From: an uncultured Eubacteriales bacterium | Lineage (GTDB): Bacteria > Bacillota > Clostridia > Peptostreptococcales > Anaerovoracaceae | Direction: 5' to 3' | Assembly: GCA_910583765.1 (NCBI GenBank) | Contig: CAJTYS010000076.1 | Coordinates: 1-11,371, forward strand | Length of the DNA stretch: 11,371 nucleotides | Shown here: piece after piece, positions 1 to 8,088 of the stretch | Layout of the letters: every line of letters begins with the position of its first letter | Position numbering within the stretch: the stretch's first letter is position 1 | Position numbers and translations under genes: made by a program | Notes under the pieces: model-generated | What the model saw: the letters and a program-made list of their open reading frames with translations, nothing else | Database searches by the model: none | Told to the model about the DNA's origin: nothing

Positions 1-1811
1 TTTTCCTCAGAGAGCTTATTTCCAATGCCAGCGATGCCATTGACAAATTATATTATCACAGCCTGACAGAAGGAAGCACAGGGCTTTCCAGGGATGATTT
101 TTCCATTAGAATCGAGCCGGACAAGGATGCCCGCACGCTGAAAATCATTGACAACGGCATGGGCATGACAAAAGACGAGCTGGAAAAAAATCTGGGCACC
201 ATTGCCAAGAGCGGCTCTCTGGATTTCAAATCGGAGATTGAGAAAAAAGATGAAATCGACATTATTGGACAGTTTGGCGTAGGTTTTTATTCTGCCTTCA
301 TGGTCAGCGATAAAGTGACCGTGATCAGTAAGGCTTACGGCGAAGAGCAGGCACATCAGTGGGAATCCGCGGGTGCGGACGGTTATACCATCACGGAATG
401 CGAAAAGGACAGCTGCGGGACAGAGATCACCTTGCTTTTAAAGGAAAACACAGAGGACGAGAAATACGGGGAATACTTAGATGATTACAAGATCAAGAAC
501 CTGATCAGCAAATATTCTGACTACATCCGTTACCCGATCCAGATGATGGTGGAAAAGCAAAAGCTGAAAGAAGGCAGCGAGGATGAATACGAAACGTACT
601 CTGAGCTGGAGACTCTCAACAGCATGGTTCCTCTCTGGAAAAAGAACAAGAGCGAGCTAAAGGACGAAGATTATAACAATTTCTATAAAGAAAAGTTTTA
701 TGACTACACGGATCCGGCCAAGGTGATCCATACGAATGTAGAAGGCGTGGTCAGCTATACGTCTTTGCTGTTCATCCCAGGGCAAGCGCCGTACAATTAT
801 TACACCAAGGATTTTGAAAAGGGACTGCAGCTTTATTCCTCCGGCGTGCTGATCATGGACAAGTGCGCGGACCTGCTGCCGGATTATTTCAGCTTTGTGA
901 GAGGGCTGGTGGATTCTCAGGATCTGTCTTTGAACATTTCCAGGGAAATGCTGCAGCATGACCGTCAGCTCAAGGCCATTGCCCAGAGACTGGAAAAGAA
1001 GATCAAAAGCGAGCTTTTGGCCATGCTCAACACGGATCGGGAAAAGTACGTGGAATTTTTCAAACACTTCGGCCTTCAGCTGAAATATGGCATGTACGAC
1101 CAATTTGGCATGCATAAGGACATGCTCAAAGATTTGGTGATGTTCTATTCCTCCTCAGAAAAAGCGCTGGTCACTTTGTCGGAATACGTTTCCAGAATGA
1201 AGCCGGATCAGAAAAACATCTACTTTGCCAGCGGCGAGACCACAGAGAAGATCGACAAGCTGCCGCAGACGGAACTGCTGAAAGATAAAGGATATGAGAT
1301 CTTGTATCTGACCGATGACGTGGATGAATTCGCCCTGCAGATCCTGCGGGAATTCGAGGAAAAAGAATTCAAATCCGTTTCCGCGGAGGACCTGGAGATC
1401 GAGGAAAGCAGCGAAGAAAAGGAAGCCGCGGAAAAGCAGGCGGAAGAGAGCAAAGATCTGATGGAATACATGAAGGAAGCTTTGGAAGGAAAGGTTGCGG
1501 AAGTACGCTTGTCCCAGAGATTGAAGAGCCATCCTGTGTGCTTGACCGCGAAAGGCGGGCTTTCCATTGAAATGGAAAAGGTCCTCAACGCCATGCCGAT
1601 GGATGAAAAGGTGAAAGCAGAACGAGTCTTGGAGATCAATGCCAAGCATCCTGTGCTGGAAGCTTTGAACAAGATTTACAAAGATGACAAAGAGGCTGTC
1701 AAGGAGTACGCAGGGCTGCTGTATGATCAGGCTTTGCTCATCGAAGGGCTTCCGGTGGAAGATCCTGTGGCGTTTTCCAATGCTGTCTGCAAGTTGATCG
1801 CAGAAAAATAG
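1..1811 (+). CDS. htpG: Molecular chaperone HtpG (Hsp90), 5' end cut by window
   Basis: This is a cytoplasmic ATP-dependent Hsp90 chaperone. The first complete codon in frame is at base 3, giving 602 visible residues. The fragment opens inside the GHKL ATPase domain with LRELISNASDA, where fragment E4 and N8 are the usual catalytic Glu and Mg-binding Asn. It continues with DNGMGM (residues 50-55), GTIAKSGS, and the glycine-rich IGQFGVGFYSAF segment. The middle domain follows with VPLWKKNKSEL, the PGQAPYNYY region and the SREMLQHDRQLK segment, then an acidic linker and the C-terminal dimerisation domain. Compared with E. coli HtpG (catalytic Glu at 34), roughly 25-30 N-terminal residues lie outside the window, so promoter and start are not visible. 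An ATG at 159 falls inside the ATPase domain and is not the start. The gene ends with TAG and is followed by a strong terminator, so it is the last gene of its transcript. Confidence 0.97.
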   Translation, partial: FLRELISNASDAIDKLYYHSLTEGSTGLSRDDFSIRIEPDKDARTLKIIDNGMGMTKDELEKNLGTIAKSGSLDFKSEIEKKDEIDIIGQFGVGFYSAFMVSDKVTVISKAYGEEQAHQWESAGADGYTITECEKDSCGTEITLLLKENTEDEKYGEYLDDYKIKNLISKYSDYIRYPIQMMVEKQKLKEGSEDEYETYSELETLNSMVPLWKKNKSELKDEDYNNFYKEKFYDYTDPAKVIHTNVEGVVSYTSLLFIPGQAPYNYYTKDFEKGLQLYSSGVLIMDKCADLLPDYFSFVRGLVDSQDLSLNISREMLQHDRQLKAIAQRLEKKIKSELLAMLNTDREKYVEFFKHFGLQLKYGMYDQFGMHKDMLKDLVMFYSSSEKALVTLSEYVSRMKPDQKNIYFASGETTEKIDKLPQTELLKDKGYEILYLTDDVDEFALQILREFEEKEFKSVSAEDLEIEESSEEKEAAEKQAEESKDLMEYMKEALEGKVAEVRLSQRLKSHPVCLTAKGGLSIEMEKVLNAMPMDEKVKAERVLEINAKHPVLEALNKIYKDDKEAVKEYAGLLYDQALLIEGLPVEDPVAFSNAVCKLIAEK

Positions 1812-1840
1812 GGAATTTGGCTTTACCTAAAAGAAAGCTG

Positions 1841-1871
1841 AAAAAAGCTACTGCATGGCAGTAGCTTTTTT
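1841..1871 (+). terminator. Intrinsic terminator after htpG
   Basis: The perfect 8-bp stem GCTACTGC (1847-1854) / GCAGTAGC (1858-1865) has a 3-base loop and is followed by six T residues. Six A residues precede the stem and can pair with the T-run, so it could also work on the opposite strand. It begins 30 bases after the htpG stop codon. The sequence evidence is strong; function is inferred. Confidence 0.93.
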
Positions 1872-1879
1872 GGTATAAT
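1871..1879 (+). promoter_or_regulatory. Extended -10 promoter of the protease-polA unit
   Basis: TGGTATAAT is a perfect extended -10 element (TG-N-TATAAT). At the expected distance upstream lies the terminator stem rather than a recognisable -35, so activity probably depends on the extended -10. Transcription would begin near 1886, leaving a leader of about 45 bases before the ATG at 1932. That leader contains a small perfect hairpin, ACGGC-GTT-GCCGT (1898-1910), directly before the AAGGAG at 1911-1916. Confidence 0.7.
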
Positions 1880-1931
1880 GAACGCATATGATTTGAAACG
1901 GCGTTGCCGTAAGGAGAAGGCGGGGAATGGC

Positions 1932-4064
1932 ATGAGGAGAAAATTGTTATCGGTTGTGTTGAGCATGGTGCTGCTTGCATCTGCTTTTGGAGCTTCGGGA
2001 ATTCTAGGGGCAGAGCCGGCGTTTGCTGCCCGCGCCGCATCGGGAACACAGGAGACTTCTGCGGCAAGGAAAGGGCAGGCAGCCATTTCCGGCTTGCAGG
2101 AGCTGGGGCATATGAAGAAGACCGAGGATGGAGTCCAGTTTGTCATGAGAGACGAATCTCTGCTGGAAGCGGTGGAGCCCGCTGCCGCGAAATCGCAGTC
2201 AGTGTCTCAGGGGGCTTCTGCCTCACAGCCAGCTTTTTCCCTGGTGGAGGCTGGCTGTGTTCCTGCTGTGCGGGATCAGAAAAACAGCAATAGCTGCTGG
2301 GCTTATGGGGCCATTGCCTCTTTGGAATCCAATTTGCTTTTGACAGGCAGAGCACAGCAGGGAGAGCTGGATTTATCGGAAAATCATTTAGCGTGGTTCA
2401 CATATAAAGGAAAGAACAAATCAGCAAAGAGCAAGTACGCGGGAAAAGACACTTATTTGGCCTGGCAGACAGGAAAGCCTTACCAAGAGGGAGGGAACCG
2501 CTGGTTTTCCACAGCCACCTTAGCCCGCTGGTATGGGGCTGTGGATCAAAGCAGGGCCAGATCAGCGTCCTCTCTTTCTTCCAAGCTCCAGACTCTTTCT
2601 GACATCCGGCTAAAAAACGCGGATTTTTTGCCCAATCCAAAAACAGAGGGCGGCAGGAGCACCATGAAGCGGTATCTGACCACAAAGGGCGCCATCTCCA
2701 TGAACTATTATCATAGAGACGGCCTGGTAAAGAAAAAAGCCGGAAAAACCGTCTATTACTGCGGTGCGAAAAAGACACCGAATCATGAAGTGACCATCGT
2801 GGGCTGGGACGATACTGTGTCTGCGGGGAAAGGCCATGGCGCGTGGCTGGCTCGCAACAGCTACGGCAAGGATTGGGGAGATGAAGGGTACTTCTACTTG
2901 TCCTATTATGACCGCAACCTCTGCAACCCCACGTTCTTTGAAGCAGAAGCACAGGAATACAAAAAGGGCGGCACCAGCCATGAGATTTCCGGTATTTACC
3001 AGTATGATGGGGTAGGTGCGGGAGACGCGGAATTTTCCAGCGGAAAACCTGTTTCCGCCGCCAACCGCTACAAGGCCAGAAGGGATGAATTGATCCGAGC
3101 AGTAGGCGTTTATACAGGGACTGCGAATTCCACAGTGAAAGTTTCCATATATCTCAATCCTTCACCAAAAGATCCGGCCAGCGGCAGGAAAGCGTATTCC
3201 CACTCCTTTGCCATCCCTTATGCGGGATATCACACTTTGGAGCTGGATCAGGCCATTGGCGTGCCTAAGGGCTGCGAATTTTCCGTGGTCATCAAAACAT
3301 CCTACAAATCAGGAGGAAAGCAGCGCTATTTTCTGCCAGTGGAGACCCAAAGCACCCAGAAAAAACTCCTTGTGTCCATTGACTGCGGCAAGGGACAGAG
3401 CTATGTGAAAATGGGAAAACGCTGGAACGATGTAACCAGCATCAAGCCTTTTGCCGGAGGCGGCAGCAAGTACAAAATGGGGAACGCGCTGGTAAAAGCG
3501 TTTACAATTGGAACTGGAGACGGTAAACAGTCCATAGACGTGGAGAAGAAGCAGGAAAAGACATACAGCAAAAAAGCGTTTCAGCTTCAAGCAAAACGCA
3601 CAGAAGGAGACGGCGCGCTGCTCTATCGATCCTCTAACCGGAAGGTGGCTGTGGTTTCTTCGTCAGGAAAAGTCCGGCTCAAGGGGCCAGGAAAAGCCAC
3701 TCTCTCTGTGATGGCCGCGCCAAGCAAAGACTACAAAGCCGCAGTGAGAAAAGTATCCCTCGTGGTCAAACCGAAAGCAGGCACCCTGATTTCTGCCAAA
3801 TCCGCCCAAAAAGGGACGGCGTTTCTCACATGGAGAAAGGTGGAAAAGTCCAGTGGCTACCAACTGACGCTAGCCAGAGACAAGGCTTTTAAAAAGGGCA
3901 GAGTGGACAGTTTCGTAGGTGATCCTGAAGTGACGGACAAGACTGTTAAAAAGCTTTCACCTGGGAAAACTTATTACGTAAAAACAAGAGCTTTTCAGAA
4001 AACAGGCAAAGAGAAGCTCTTTGGCGCTTACAGCAAAATAAAAAAGGTAATCATCAAAAAATAA
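1932..4064 (+). CDS. Secreted papain-like (C1 family) cysteine protease with lectin-like, Ig-like and FN3-like domains
   Basis: The protein has 710 residues from ATG 1932. An in-frame ATG at 1878 overlaps the -10 box, so it is unlikely to be transcribed as a start; 1932 has a purine-rich site (AAGGAGAAGGCGGGG, 1911-1925) and opens a typical signal peptide with likely cleavage after AFA near residue 32. After a Lys/Ala/Ser-rich propeptide-like stretch comes the peptidase domain, about 103-335: Gln116 (oxyanion hole) in VRDQKNSNSCW, catalytic Cys122, His285 in NHEVTIVGWDD, and Asn309 in ARNSYGKDWGDEGYF. All catalytic residues are intact. Residues 351-530 resemble the lectin-like domain that follows clostridial C1 peptidases. 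Residues 533-615 look like a bacterial Ig-like (Big_2) fold, with SSNRKVAVVSSSGKVRLKGPG. Residues 619-710 look like an FN3-type module. There is no LPXTG or transmembrane anchor; the tail is simply basic. It is probably exported to hydrolyse or bind surface or extracellular protein; the substrate is unknown. The stop codon overlaps the polA ribosome binding site. Confidence 0.9.
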   Translation: MRRKLLSVVLSMVLLASAFGASGILGAEPAFAARAASGTQETSAARKGQAAISGLQELGHMKKTEDGVQFVMRDESLLEAVEPAAAKSQSVSQGASASQPAFSLVEAGCVPAVRDQKNSNSCWAYGAIASLESNLLLTGRAQQGELDLSENHLAWFTYKGKNKSAKSKYAGKDTYLAWQTGKPYQEGGNRWFSTATLARWYGAVDQSRARSASSLSSKLQTLSDIRLKNADFLPNPKTEGGRSTMKRYLTTKGAISMNYYHRDGLVKKKAGKTVYYCGAKKTPNHEVTIVGWDDTVSAGKGHGAWLARNSYGKDWGDEGYFYLSYYDRNLCNPTFFEAEAQEYKKGGTSHEISGIYQYDGVGAGDAEFSSGKPVSAANRYKARRDELIRAVGVYTGTANSTVKVSIYLNPSPKDPASGRKAYSHSFAIPYAGYHTLELDQAIGVPKGCEFSVVIKTSYKSGGKQRYFLPVETQSTQKKLLVSIDCGKGQSYVKMGKRWNDVTSIKPFAGGGSKYKMGNALVKAFTIGTGDGKQSIDVEKKQEKTYSKKAFQLQAKRTEGDGALLYRSSNRKVAVVSSSGKVRLKGPGKATLSVMAAPSKDYKAAVRKVSLVVKPKAGTLISAKSAQKGTAFLTWRKVEKSSGYQLTLARDKAFKKGRVDSFVGDPEVTDKTVKKLSPGKTYYVKTRAFQKTGKEKLFGAYSKIKKVIIKK

Positions 4065-4075
4065 AGGAGCTTAAT

Positions 4076-6742
4076 ATGGAAAAAACCATTGTCATCATTG
4101 ACGGAAACAGTCTCATCAATCGGGCTTATTACGCAGTGCAGCGGCCCATGATCACAAAGGAAGGCATTTACACCCACGGGATCTACGGGTTCCTCAATAT
4201 GCTGACAAAGATCCAAAAGGATCACGACCCAGGATATTTGACAGTGGCCTTTGATCTGAAAGCGCCCACCTTCCGGCACTTGGAGTACAAGGAATATAAG
4301 GCGGGGCGTAAAAAGATGCCGCCGGAGCTGGCTATGCAGCTGCCGCTTCTCAAGGACATCATGGGCGCCATGAACATCAAGATCCTGGAGATGGAAGGAT
4401 TTGAAGCAGATGACATCATTGGCACAGTGGCCAGGGAAGCAGAAGCGCAGGGGCTGGAACCCCTGATCATCACAGGTGACAAGGACGAACTGCAGCTGGC
4501 CACAGATGTGACTAAGGTCCTGATTACCAGGCGGGGCATTTCTCAGTTCGATCTTTATGACAAGCAGGCCATGATCGATAAATACGGATTCACTCCCACC
4601 CAGTTCATTGACTTTAAAGGCCTGATGGGGGATCCATCTGATAATATCCCTGGGCTTCCAGGAGTAGGTGAAAAAACAGCGCAGAAATTGATCCTGGAAT
4701 ATGGGAGCGTAGAAAATCTGCTGGCTTCCACAGAATCCATTTCCAGCGCCAAGATGCGAGCCAGGATCGAAGAAAATGCACAGCTGGCAGTGATGAGCAA
4801 GCGGCTTGCCACCATCCAGACCAATGTGCCCATTGAAATGGATTTTGAAGAATTCCGCAGGGAAGAACCGGATTTTGACAAACTCATCGAAATCTACCGG
4901 AAGCTGGAATTCAATAGCTTCCTAAAAAAACTCAATGTTCAGCCAGGAGCAGAGGAAGTGGAAGCAAAACCAGCTGACCTGAGCGGCATTGAAAAGATCC
5001 TCATTAAAGATCCTGCTCAGCTCCAGGAAATGAAGCTTTCTGAAACCGTATTTTTGAAAGTATTAGGAGACCACAATCATGTGGCAGTTCCTGAAATTTA
5101 CGGTATTTGCATGATGTCAACTGGTGAGTCTGGCCCTTACTACTACATCCCAGCAGAAAAAGGGTTGCTGGAAAAAGCTGTGGAATGTTTCAACAAGCAG
5201 GGAACGACATTTTTGGGACATGATCTGAAAAGCGATTATTACATGCTGATGCATTACGGCCTCACATGCTGTCACACTGGATTCGACACAGCAGTGGGGC
5301 AATATGTCTTAGACCCAGGGCGCAGCAATTATGAGCTGAAAAGTCTGGCCAACGAATACCTTCATGAAAGCCTGGAAGATGAAAAGGAATTTTTCAAAGA
5401 CAATGGCCAGCTGGATCTATTTCAAGACACAGCGGAAGTTTACAGTACCTATGGACTGCAGTGGTGCGCTGCGGTGGCCAGTTTGAAACCGATTTTAGAA
5501 AGAAAAATCAAAGAAGAGCAGCTAGAGTCTGTCCTATATGAAGTGGAGCTGCCTCTCATCGAGGTCATGGCTTCCATGGAAAAGGAAGGCGTCACTGTGG
5601 ATCAGGAAGAGCTGAAACAGCTGGGAACGATCATTACTCAGCAAGTGGACGGGCTGACCCAGCAGATCTATGAGCTGGCGGGGGAAACGTTCAATATCAA
5701 CTCACCGGCGCAGCTGGGCACCATCTTGTTTGAAAAGCTGGGGCTTCCTGCGGGAAAAATGACAAAACGAGGTTATTCTACCAGCGCAGAGACTTTGGAA
5801 CGGATCTTAGAGGAGCATGAAATCGTTCCTCTGATCTTAGAGTATCGTACCCTGACAAAGCTGAACAGCACATATATCAAGGGTCTGCTGCCTCTCATTG
5901 ACAAGGAGGGAAAGATTCACGCGCACTTTAACCAGACTGTGACTGCCACAGGGAGACTCAGCTGCACGGATCCCAATCTGCAAAACATTCCCATCCGGCA
6001 GACTTTTGGACGGCAGCTGCGAAAAGCTTTTGTTTCAGAAGACGCGGAACATACGTTGGTAGGGGCAGACTATTCCCAGATCGAGCTGCGGATTTTGGCG
6101 CATATGTCAGAAGACCCTGCGCTGATTCAAGCGTTTAACAATGGGGAAGACATTCACAGAACCACGGCCGCCAATGTGCTGGGTCTGCCTCAAGAAGACA
6201 TCACCATCGAAGAGCGGAGCAGAGCCAAGGCAGTCAATTTTGGCGTTATTTACGGCATGAGCGCCTTTGGTCTTTCTTCAGAACTGCATATCACAAGAAA
6301 AGAAGCGGACGCATATATCAAAGCCTACTTTGAGAAACACGCGGCTGTCAAGGCATACATGGACGGACAGGTACAGCTGTGCAGGGAGCAGGGGTACGTG
6401 AGCACTATCATGGGCAGGAAGCGTTACATCCAGGAGATTGGAGCTTCTAATTACATGGTGCGGCAGCTGGGAGAGCGGCTGGCCATGAACAGCCCCATCC
6501 AGGGAAGCGCCGCGGATGTGATCAAGATCGCCATGATCAAAGTGTATCAGCAGATCAAAGAGCAAGGCCTGAAATCAAAATTGATTCTGCAAGTCCATGA
6601 TGAGCTGATCATCGAGACTTGCAGGGACGAGCAGGAAGCGATCCAAAGGCTGCTGACAGAAAACATGGAACATGCCATTGAATTGAAAGCAAAATTGATT
6701 GTAGATTTGAACCAGGGCGACAGCTGGTATGATTTGAAATAG
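4076..6742 (+). CDS. polA: DNA polymerase I
   Basis: This is a full-length 888-residue family A polymerase, which fills gaps and removes RNA primers in replication and repair. AAAGGAG at 4063-4069 precedes the ATG by 6 bases. The 5'-3' exonuclease/flap domain spans about 1-290, with FEADDIIGT (109-117), TGDKDELQL and GDPSDNIPGLPGVGEKT (185-201). The middle region (300-480) has the 3'-5' exonuclease fold position but lacks the DxE pair (VFLKVLGD at 325-332), and the usual Exo III tyrosine-aspartate motif is replaced by residues around YSTYGLQW, so proofreading is probably absent. The polymerase domain has motif A DYSQIE (Asp665), the O-helix R714...K718...F722...Y726, and motif C VHDE (Asp842, Glu843), all intact. 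Phe722 is the residue that disfavours dideoxynucleotides in E. coli Pol I. It sits between a protease gene and coaE; the polA-coaE pairing is common in Firmicutes, although mutM is not between them here. Confidence 0.98.
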   Translation: MEKTIVIIDGNSLINRAYYAVQRPMITKEGIYTHGIYGFLNMLTKIQKDHDPGYLTVAFDLKAPTFRHLEYKEYKAGRKKMPPELAMQLPLLKDIMGAMNIKILEMEGFEADDIIGTVAREAEAQGLEPLIITGDKDELQLATDVTKVLITRRGISQFDLYDKQAMIDKYGFTPTQFIDFKGLMGDPSDNIPGLPGVGEKTAQKLILEYGSVENLLASTESISSAKMRARIEENAQLAVMSKRLATIQTNVPIEMDFEEFRREEPDFDKLIEIYRKLEFNSFLKKLNVQPGAEEVEAKPADLSGIEKILIKDPAQLQEMKLSETVFLKVLGDHNHVAVPEIYGICMMSTGESGPYYYIPAEKGLLEKAVECFNKQGTTFLGHDLKSDYYMLMHYGLTCCHTGFDTAVGQYVLDPGRSNYELKSLANEYLHESLEDEKEFFKDNGQLDLFQDTAEVYSTYGLQWCAAVASLKPILERKIKEEQLESVLYEVELPLIEVMASMEKEGVTVDQEELKQLGTIITQQVDGLTQQIYELAGETFNINSPAQLGTILFEKLGLPAGKMTKRGYSTSAETLERILEEHEIVPLILEYRTLTKLNSTYIKGLLPLIDKEGKIHAHFNQTVTATGRLSCTDPNLQNIPIRQTFGRQLRKAFVSEDAEHTLVGADYSQIELRILAHMSEDPALIQAFNNGEDIHRTTAANVLGLPQEDITIEERSRAKAVNFGVIYGMSAFGLSSELHITRKEADAYIKAYFEKHAAVKAYMDGQVQLCREQGYVSTIMGRKRYIQEIGASNYMVRQLGERLAMNSPIQGSAADVIKIAMIKVYQQIKEQGLKSKLILQVHDELIIETCRDEQEAIQRLLTENMEHAIELKAKLIVDLNQGDSWYDLK

Positions 6743-6751
6743 GAGGAAGCA

Positions 6752-7354
6752 ATGGATGTGATCGGTTTGACAGGGGGCATTGGGACGGGAAAATCCACGG
6801 TCTCCGCTTATTTGCGGGAACAGGGATTCGCGATCATTGACGCGGATCAGATCGCCAGGCAAGTGACAGAGCCAGGAACGCCTCTGCTGGCAGAGCTGGC
6901 CAGAGAATTTGGGGCAGATGTTTTGACAGAAGGCGGTGTTTTGGATCGCAAGGCTCTGGCCAGCATTGTGTTCACGGATGTGGAAAAGCGAAAAAAGCTG
7001 GACAGTCTAACGCACGGAAGGATCATCCAGAAAATTCAAGAGCAGATAGAAACCTGCAAAGCCACAAAGGGCTATCAGGGGATCATCATTGACGCGCCCC
7101 TGCTCTTTGAGACTGGGTTGGATGAAAAATGTCAGGAAACCTGGCTGGTGACTGCCAAACAGGATGTTCGGATCGCCAGAGTCTGTGCCAGAGACGGCAT
7201 GACTGCTCAGGAAGTGGCTGCCAGGATCCGCAATCAAATGGGGGAAGAAGAAAAAAAGAAACGGGCAGATTGGATCATCGACAATTCTGGTACGATCCAA
7301 GGGCTGAAACAGCAGATCCAGGCTCTGCTCGCACAGGGAGGATATGATTTATGA
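6752..7354 (+). CDS. coaE: Dephospho-CoA kinase
   Basis: This cytoplasmic enzyme catalyses the last step of coenzyme A synthesis, ATP-dependent phosphorylation of the 3'-hydroxyl of dephospho-CoA. It has 200 residues, the usual family length. Visible motifs are the Walker A loop GGIGTGKS (8-15), IDADQIARQV (29-38) of the acceptor-binding part, IDAPLLFETGL (113-123), and the C-terminal R..QM..EEKKKRADW.I.N.G segment (160-180). AGGAGGA at 6741-6747 overlaps the polA TAG, with the ATG 4 bases later, which ties its translation to polA. Its end overlaps the next gene by four bases (ATGA). Confidence 0.96.
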   Translation: MDVIGLTGGIGTGKSTVSAYLREQGFAIIDADQIARQVTEPGTPLLAELAREFGADVLTEGGVLDRKALASIVFTDVEKRKKLDSLTHGRIIQKIQEQIETCKATKGYQGIIIDAPLLFETGLDEKCQETWLVTAKQDVRIARVCARDGMTAQEVAARIRNQMGEEEKKKRADWIIDNSGTIQGLKQQIQALLAQGGYDL

Positions 7355-8049
7355 TCGGGACCATTGTGAATACTTGTACCATCTTGGCAGGAAGCATCAT
7401 TGGCAGCGTGATCAAAAAAGGAATCAAGCAGCAGTATCAGGACGCGCTGCTCAATGCCATGGGACTGGCGGCAGTGGCCTTGGGTATCAATACATTAGTA
7501 CAGAACATGCCCCAAAGCAAATTTCCGGTGCTGTTTATTTTGAGTCTGGCAGCAGGGAGCTTGTTTGGATATATCGTTGATCTGGACAAGCGGTTCCAAA
7601 ACTTGACGAATCGATTTGCCTCATCATCAGGCTCCAATTTGGCTCAGGGGCTTTCTACAGGGATCATGCTGTTTTGCATTGGAACGTTGTCCATCCTGGG
7701 GCCCATTGAAAGCGCGCTCCATGATAACCATACCTTTTTGTTCACCAACGCAACTTTGGATTTTGTCACTTCCATGGTGCTGGCATCTACTTATGGCATT
7801 GGCATCGCCATTTCCGCCGCAGTGCTGTTCTTGTGGCAGGGAGGCATTTATCTGCTGGCCACTTGCGTGGCATCCTCTTTGTCCACCGATCTTTTGACAG
7901 AAGTGTCTATCATCGGGGGCATCCTCATTTTCAGCTCCGGACTTTCCATTTTGAAGATCAAGGATTTGAAGGCCCTTAACATGCTGCCTTCCTTGTTCGT
8001 TCCAGTGATCTGGTTTGGAGCAAAGGCATTGATGGCACAGATGATGTGA
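7351..8049 (+). CDS. DUF554 family integral membrane protein
   Basis: The protein has 232 residues with about seven hydrophobic segments, near 3-21, 34-50, 57-75, 100-118, 138-172, 183-202 and 209-229. MIGTIVNTCTILAGSIIGS at the N-terminus, CIGTLSILGPIESAL (109-123) and LDFVTSMVLASTYGIGI (136-152) match the remembered pattern of the DUF554 (YdfK/YqgA-type) membrane proteins. The biochemical role of the family is not established; transport is a guess. The ATG lies inside the coaE stop (ATGA), preceded by GGGAGGA at 7336-7342, so translation is probably coupled to coaE. It is the last gene of the run. Confidence 0.88.
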   Translation: MIGTIVNTCTILAGSIIGSVIKKGIKQQYQDALLNAMGLAAVALGINTLVQNMPQSKFPVLFILSLAAGSLFGYIVDLDKRFQNLTNRFASSSGSNLAQGLSTGIMLFCIGTLSILGPIESALHDNHTFLFTNATLDFVTSMVLASTYGIGIAISAAVLFLWQGGIYLLATCVASSLSTDLLTEVSIIGGILIFSSGLSILKIKDLKALNMLPSLFVPVIWFGAKALMAQMM

Positions 8050-8053
8050 GGAT

Positions 8054-8088
8054 GGTTTCAGAGAATTTTAGTCTCACTTTCTGAAATC
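8054..8088. terminator. Convergent-end inverted repeat, possible two-way terminator
   Basis: GGTTTCAGA (8054-8062) pairs with TCTGAAATC (8080-8088) with one G-U pair, and two further weak pairs are possible inside. It fills the gap between two converging genes and includes the stop codon of the minus-strand lipoprotein gene. There is no T-run on either side, so it is not a classical intrinsic terminator; it could mark 3' ends or protect them. Confidence 0.4.

Noticed and set aside
1155..1672. Long minus-strand reading frames of 150-164 codons opposite htpG
   Set aside because: They lie antisense to a confident gene, overlap each other, have Phe/Ser-rich low-information translations and no ribosome binding site; they are codon-bias shadows.
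1878..1931. Upstream in-frame ATG extending the protease by 18 residues
   Set aside because: The ATG overlaps the -10 hexamer and the extension would bury the signal peptide; the start at 1932 fits better.
2398..2981. Minus-strand reading frames of 123 and 184 codons opposite the protease gene
   Set aside because: They overlap the catalytic coding region in two competing frames, show Cys/Arg/Ser-rich noise and match no family I recognise.
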